Positions 59,561 through 64,000 of a DNA stretch of 64,000 nt are shown one piece after another. How positions within the stretch are numbered: the stretch's first letter is position 1; each line of letters begins with the position of its first letter. This DNA is from LMUY01 sp965198895 (GTDB taxonomy: Bacteria > Pseudomonadota > Alphaproteobacteria > Acetobacterales > Acetobacteraceae). Location: positions 2,604,001 through 2,668,000 of the forward strand of contig OZ240676.1 in NCBI GenBank assembly GCA_965198895.1, written 5' to 3'. The translations under genes and the position numbers were made by a program. Below the pieces are notes generated by a model that worked only from the letters and a program-made list of their open reading frames with translations, made no database searches and was not told the origin of the DNA.

Positions 59561-59820
59561 GAGGGGGACCATGCGAAGCATGGTTGTATCAGCAAGATCT
59601 GATTGGTTTTCTTTCGGTCCGCTCACAGCGTACAAAAGTTGATGCCCGACATTCGCCTTATGGCGAGACCTGGCCGAAAGCAGACGGTCTGGTCTGGAGC
59701 AACCGCTAAAAGAAGCAGACACCCTGGTGATCTGTTGCCCGCTCCTTTGGAAACCTGCTCGGTCCAAGCGGTTTTGGCACGAGGCTTGGGTATCGCTCAC
59801 CGAGAGAACTGCTACCAGCG
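59561..59820. other. Gene-free junction region of lower GC
   Basis: A 260-base region between the LivF relic and the nuclease-like gene. It begins with a TCCTCCCTCGCGAAGC/GGGGGAGGG hairpin remnant (about 59541-59569) and then becomes visibly less GC-rich, the first sign of the accessory segment that follows. I saw no tRNA, integrase or attachment repeat here. Confidence 0.5.
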
Positions 59821-60708
59821 ATGGTATCCTCGGCCAAAGCGCTGCTGTACAATCCGTTCCTTAAACGGGCGGCATCGGGCTGCTCTGGATTGCAGTTCGA
59901 AGATGATTCGCGCGTGACGCTGGCGCTTCAGAAAGTGACAACCTCAACCCTCTGCGAAGGGTCGGAGTGGGTTGTGGTCGATCGAGACGCCCTGGCTGAA
60001 CAGGTCGCTCGCATCGCGGTTGGGCAGTTCAGCCATGTCAGCAGAATCCTGCTTGGCGAGACGGCCACGGCCACCAAGGTCAGGCAGGCGGCTAAGAAGG
60101 ACGCCATCGGCCTTCTCACCATCAAGCCAAATGAAGAGCCGTGGCACCGGGATGGATGGATGTTCCAGGTGATTTCGTGGATCGCCGCTCACGATGACGG
60201 CGGCGTGGCCATACGGGCTCCGCACCTGATCAAGGCGCATAAGGGCTTTGACGGCCTGAAGCTGGAGTTGAGCGACGCGGGGGCTGTGACAGGAGTCATC
60301 GTCTTCGAGGACAAGGCCACCTCAAATCCGCGCGACACCATCCGAGACGATGTCTGGCTCGGCATCACGAAGCTTGAGCAGGGTGAGCGCAGCAACGAGC
60401 TCGGGCAGGAGGTCAGCGCTCTTCTGCAAACGCAATTGAGGACCTTTCCCGATCTGGACGTCGAGGCGGCCGTTGAGCAAATTGCCTGGAAGGAGGCACG
60501 CCGTTACAGGGTGGCCATCACCGTAGACAAATCCCACGCGACCCCCGAGCCACGCCTGGCGCTCTTCAAGGGGTTCGAAAGCACGGCCCCGGGCGCCATC
60601 AGCCGTCGCATCGCCGAAACCATGCTAGTCCAGGACCTGAGACCTTGGATGCAGGCCTTCGCCGACCTGGTGATCACTAAAATTGCGGGGTTTCCGGACC
60701 ATGTTTGA
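59821..60708 (+). CDS. Predicted PD-(D/E)XK nuclease, first gene of a defence-like cassette
   Basis: A 295-residue protein without a family I can name with certainty. Residues 141-165 read KGFDGLKLEL, then VIVFEDKATSNP, giving Asp144 and the Glu163-x-Lys165 pair of a PD-(D/E)XK nuclease core. Downstream NELGQEVSALL is helical. No signal or membrane segment. The stop overlaps the helicase start by 8 bases (ATGTTTGA), so both are one translational unit. A nuclease-like first gene followed by an SF2 helicase is the plan of the Hachiman anti-phage system (HamA-HamB), which is the best analogy; the sequence alone does not prove homology. Base composition differs from the core genes, consistent with transfer. 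Confidence 0.7.
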   Translation: MVSSAKALLYNPFLKRAASGCSGLQFEDDSRVTLALQKVTTSTLCEGSEWVVVDRDALAEQVARIAVGQFSHVSRILLGETATATKVRQAAKKDAIGLLTIKPNEEPWHRDGWMFQVISWIAAHDDGGVAIRAPHLIKAHKGFDGLKLELSDAGAVTGVIVFEDKATSNPRDTIRDDVWLGITKLEQGERSNELGQEVSALLQTQLRTFPDLDVEAAVEQIAWKEARRYRVAITVDKSHATPEPRLALFKGFESTAPGAISRRIAETMLVQDLRPWMQAFADLVITKIAGFPDHV

Positions 60709-62723
60709 TCCGGAAACAGTCCGGCTCATCCAGCAGGCTCCAGCCTTGCAAGGCCTTGACCTTGCGGCGTTGCCGCAGGTTTTGACCGACGCGTTTGCGA
60801 CCGTGGTGGCGGCGAGAATCCGCCTGCGCACCGGAACGCCTGAGCCGGAGGGCACAGAGGTCGCCGAGACGTTGGCGCTGTTGACCCGGCTGGCTGCGAC
60901 GCACGAGATCTTTGTTGTCCTGATGCCAGATCGTGACAATCGGGCCGCTGCGGCTTTCGTCGCAGCCTCGGCCCACCAAGCCCGTAGGCTCGCTCGCGTC
61001 GGGGCTCAGCCCCCGAGCCGGATCAGCGTAACCAGCATCAGCTCGGAGATCAGCGCTGCGCTTCTTTTCCTCATTGCCGAGGCCTACCCAGACGCCGCCG
61101 AGGCGTCTAAGCGTATTGTAGCTAACTCCGAGGAGGCTGGACCTACCGAACAGGCGCTGCTGGTCGCCCTCAAAAAGCTGGCGGAAGGCCGGCTGGGCGA
61201 GATCATCTCCGACCCGCTGCCTGAGCGCAGCGATGCGGCGCCGGAGGATCGGGCGCTGGAAGCTCTGCTGGACCTTCTTCTACGCGGGGTCCGCGCCCTG
61301 GGACGGCAGCTTCGCAACACCACGTCGGATGACGACGCCAGCGCCGCGCGCCAGCTGTTCCTGCGGGTTAAGGCGCTCTGCATCGACGAATTGGCCGATC
61401 CGTTCGGTGATGGCCGCGCCGCCTACAGCGTTTTCTCAGGACCCCTGCACCTCGCCAATCTGCTACTCGCAGCAGAACGAGACATGGGCGCCGCAGCTCT
61501 CGCTCACCTGCCCGCGCCGAGCGGAATCGATCAAAATGGCTGGCGCGACATCCTGCGGCGGATGGTGCGATCGCGCCCGTTCCTTTGGCGGAATCACCGA
61601 GCCGCCATTGACCAGGGGCTGCTCAACCCGGGGCAATCTGCGGCAATCAGTTTTCCAACTGGTGCTGGCAAATCGACCCTTGCCGAGCTGAAGATTGCAA
61701 CGGCCTTGCTTCAGGGGAAGCAGGTAGTGTTCCTCGCGCCTACGCACGCCCTCGTCGGCCAAACCACCAAGGCCCTGCAGAAGACGTTTCGCGACGCTTC
61801 GGTCGTCGGCGACCTCGACGACGAGGTCGCATTAAGCATGGTGGTCGAGCTTCCGGAGATTATCGTCACCACGCCGGAACGCTGTCTGATGCTACTGGCC
61901 ATGCAGCGTGAAGCCTTTTCTGGACTAGGCCTGATCGTGTTCGACGAGTGTCATCTCATCCACGCTAGGCCCGACGACAGAAGCCGCCGGGGCTTGGACA
62001 GTATGCTCTGCCTGCTTAACCTGACCCAGGCGGCACCCGAGGCGGATCTTCTGCTCCTCTCGGCCATGATGAAGAACACCGCGGAACTTGCGGGTTGGCT
62101 GAGGACTCTGACGAGCCGTGGCTGCCTGACCCTCGATCTGGCCTGGAAACCAACCCGCCAGGCGCGAGGCTGCGTCGTATACGATATGGCTCAATTAGCC
62201 GCGCTCGAAGGCAAACTAGCGGCGGCGAGGAGGGCCAAGCCCGGCCAAGACGCGGTGCCCGCCGGTGTGAAGCGCGAGTTGTCAGCTGCGCCTTTCGGCT
62301 TCTTCGGCTTGCGGCAGACTTGGAACTCCACGAGCACCGACGACTACGCATTGAGGGCGCTTCTCGATACGCCCACGCTTTTGGGCACCAGTAAGGGGCG
62401 CCGGTGGTATCTCACCCCCAATGGCAACGAGGTGAGCACAGCGATTGCAGCCGGGTCCGTCGGCGCAGGCATGAAGACCCTCGTGTTCGTCCAGAACACG
62501 ATCGCCTGCGCAAGTGCGTGCGCGAGTTTGCCGGCCACGTGTCGCCGCACGAGGTCACCCTCACAGACGAGGAGACAGCTTGGCGCGCGATGGCGGTCGA
62601 AGAGATGGGCGGCGCCGAATACTGCTACCTACCCGTAGACGAGGCGGGAATTGTAAAGACGGGGGCCGCCAGCCACCACGCCCTACTGCTGCGTGAGGAA
62701 CGGGAGCTCCACGAGAGTTTGTC
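60701..62723 (+). pseudogene. SF2 (DEAD/DEAH-type) helicase, frameshifted and truncated by an IS element
   Basis: From the ATG at 60701 the protein has a 300-residue N-terminal region, then motif I SFPTGAGKSTLAELKIA (about residue 320), TPERCLML, motif II FDECHLIH (about 414; DECH variant), and motif III LLSAMMKN. Motif IV-like KTLVFVQNT is near residue 592. At about 62505 the frame shifts: the correct continuation VREFAGHVSPHEVTLTDEE is in the next frame and runs to 62723, where the inverted repeat of an IS3 element begins. Helicase motifs V and VI are therefore lost. Without the frameshift the intact gene would continue beyond the IS. Hachiman HamB is the closest analogue by organisation. 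Confidence 0.8.
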
Positions 62724-62777
62724 TGGGATTGACCCGGTTTCGTGGACACCCTGAAGCTTTCACCAGAGGTGCTCCTG

Positions 62778-63101
62778 ATGCCCAAGACGCGTCCGCCGTA
62801 TTCGCCTGAGTTCCGCCGCCAGATGGTTGACCTGGTTCGTGCTGGACGATCTCCCGAGGATCTCGCCCGGGAGTTTGAGCCCACTGCGCAGTCGATCGGC
62901 GCGTGGGCGGCTGCGGCCGACAAGCAAGAGGGCCGACGGGAGGAGGTGGTCGCTGGTTTAGCGGCGTCTGAACGAGATGAGTTGGCGCGTTTGCGGCGTG
63001 AGAACAAGCAGCTCCGGGTGGAGCGGGATATCTTGTCAAAAGCCGCGGCCTGGTTTGCACGGGAGACCGGCGCGGTGCCGTCGGGCTCTTCCGGTTCATG
63101 A
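62778..63101 (+). CDS. IS3-family transposase OrfA
   Basis: About 107 residues from the ATG at 62778. The helix-turn-helix segment YSPEFRRQMVDLVRAGRSPEDLAREFEPTAQSI and the C-terminal leucine-zipper-like LARLRRENKQLRVERDILSKAAAWFA are typical of IS3 OrfA. The stop overlaps the orfB start in ATGA, with orfB in the -1 frame, so an OrfAB fusion could be made by programmed frameshift. The open frame reaches into the left inverted repeat. Confidence 0.92.
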   Translation: MPKTRPPYSPEFRRQMVDLVRAGRSPEDLAREFEPTAQSIGAWAAAADKQEGRREEVVAGLAASERDELARLRRENKQLRVERDILSKAAAWFARETGAVPSGSSGS

Positions 63102-63958
63102 GCGCCAACCAGGCCTGCTTCCCAATTGCCACCATGTCGCGCGTGCTCGGCGTGTCCAAGGCGGGCTACTACGCCTGGATTAACCGCTCTCCGTCGGTCC
63201 ATGCCGCGGCTGACGCGGCGTTGCTGAAGCGAGTGCGCACGGTGCACGCCAGCTCGCGCCAGACGTATGGAGCGCCCCGCGTCCATGCCGAACTGCAAGG
63301 GCATGGCGAGCAGCACGGCCGCAAACGGATTGCGCGGCTGATGCGGCAGGCTGGCTTGGTCGGTGCCAGTCACCGGTATGGCGGGCCGGTGACGACCCGG
63401 CGCGACCAGGAGGCACGACCGGCGCCGGACTTGGTGGACCGCAACTTCAGCGCGTCCGGGCCGAACCAGCTCTGGGTCGCCGACATCACCTATGTGCCGA
63501 CAGCGACCGGGTTCCTGTATCTGGCCGTGGTTCTGGACGCGTGGAGCCGCAAGATCGTCGGCTGGTCGATGGCCAACCATCTGCGGACCGAACTGGTGCT
63601 GGCCGCGATGGAGGCGGCAGTTGGGCAGCGTCGGCCGAAGGACGTGATCCATCACAGCGACCAGGGAAGCCAATACACATCCGTATCGTTTGGCAAGCGC
63701 TGCGCTGAAGCTGGAGTGCGGCCATCGATGGGATCGGTCGGCGACGCCTACGATAACGCGATGGCAGAAAGCTTCTTCTCGACCTTGGAAGCCGAGTTGC
63801 TAAGCCGCCGCCGGTTTGCCTCCCAGGCCGAGGCGAAGATGGCCTGCTTCAGCTACATCGAGGGCTGGTACAACCCGGTCAGGCTGCACTCGGCCCTGGG
63901 TTACCGCTCGCCCATGGCCTACGAAGCCACCATGCAAACAGCAGAAGCCGACACGTAG
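63098..63958 (+). CDS. IS3-family transposase OrfB (DDE)
   Basis: A 286-residue integrase-core transposase. The catalytic triad is Asp129 (WVADITYVPT), Asp188 (HHSDQGSQYTS) and Glu224 (NAMAESFFSTLEAE), with the 35-residue spacing typical of IS3. The N-terminal HTH_21-like region VRTVHASSRQTYGAPRVHAEL and the C-terminal GWYNPVRLHSALGYRSPMAYE are standard. The frame is undamaged, so the element may still be active. Confidence 0.94.
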   Translation: MSANQACFPIATMSRVLGVSKAGYYAWINRSPSVHAAADAALLKRVRTVHASSRQTYGAPRVHAELQGHGEQHGRKRIARLMRQAGLVGASHRYGGPVTTRRDQEARPAPDLVDRNFSASGPNQLWVADITYVPTATGFLYLAVVLDAWSRKIVGWSMANHLRTELVLAAMEAAVGQRRPKDVIHHSDQGSQYTSVSFGKRCAEAGVRPSMGSVGDAYDNAMAESFFSTLEAELLSRRRFASQAEAKMACFSYIEGWYNPVRLHSALGYRSPMAYEATMQTAEADT

Positions 63959-64000
63959 CTCCCAAGCCCACAAACCGTCCACGAGAACGGGGCAACCCCA

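Larger units (their letters stand above)
62724..64000 (+). mobile_element. IS3-family insertion sequence, apparently complete
   Basis: A 1277-base element with 24-base terminal inverted repeats at 62724-62747 and 63977-64000, matching at 20 of 24 positions (left begins TGGGATTGACCCGGTTTCG). It carries orfA and orfB. The right repeat ends on the last base of the window, so the target-site duplication on that side is not visible; the left flank is GTC (62721-62723). It sits inside the helicase gene. Confidence 0.88.

Noticed and set aside
59561..59820. tRNA or attachment site marking integration of the defence-like cassette
   Set aside because: No cloverleaf, integrase gene or direct repeat was found in the region.

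Overview
The window is a GC-rich (by eye), densely packed piece of a bacterial chromosome, with many 1-8 base gene overlaps and GTG/TTG starts. Gene content points to an alphaproteobacterium in Rhodospirillales, most likely the Acetobacteraceae: the plant/alphaproteobacterial type of glutamate-cysteine ligase, the fabI-aroC-pdxH neighbourhood, a PhaR/PhaC/PhaA/PhaB polyhydroxybutyrate locus, an ELM1-like protein and a Hint_2 protein. This placement is inferred from gene content only. No rRNA, tRNA or CRISPR array was recognised.

Layout. 1-7100: an M20 peptidase cut by the left edge converges on a minus-strand operon of amidase, NIPSNAP protein and a branched-chain-amino-acid-type ABC importer (binding protein, LivH, a LivM-LivG fusion, LivF). 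7238-12816: a family 5 solute-binding protein coupled to a penicillin-acylase-family hydrolase, converging on a gamma-glutamyltransferase. 12975-18680: a YhaO/YhaN-like nuclease-ATPase pair with a Gfo/Idh/MocA oxidoreductase. 18804-19496: a REP-associated tyrosine transposase with an inverted REP pair at its 3' side. 19581-29090: an unknown protein, fumC, an M20D amidohydrolase, a glycine-rich stress-type protein, a 5'-truncated Hint protein, fabG, a TPR/glycosyltransferase-like protein, rsmD, a pseudouridine synthase and a class I amidotransferase. 29135-35431: tadA, an ELM1-like protein, a 622-residue unknown, a compositionally distinct acyltransferase and a second family 5 binding protein. 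35677-44850: GMC oxidoreductase, a BTAD/TPR regulator, gshA, ubiA, a methyltransferase, a C13-peptidase-like lipoprotein and two unknowns. 44948-49292: aroC, fabI, pdxH and a two-domain kinase-like protein. 49349-53968: the PHB locus (phbB, a GNAT gene, phbA, a class III-like phaC, a small PhaE-like gene, divergent phaR). 53922-58692: SYLF protein, LysE exporter, folP, glmM, thiD.

58711-64000 is the accessory end. The decayed tail of a second Liv-type transporter is followed by a two-gene cassette of a predicted PD-(D/E)XK nuclease and an SF2 helicase, which resembles the organisation of the Hachiman anti-phage system. The helicase carries a frameshift and is then cut off by an IS3-family element whose right inverted repeat ends on the last base of the window.

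Three families of short palindromic repeats run through the intergenic spaces: GTAG-headed REPs linked to the transposase; CCCTCTCCCG-type hairpin pairs, which lie directly before elm1, aroC and thiD and appear to supply their Shine-Dalgarno sequences; and a GGCTTGACCC repeat, one copy of which contains the predicted start codon of a kinase-like gene.
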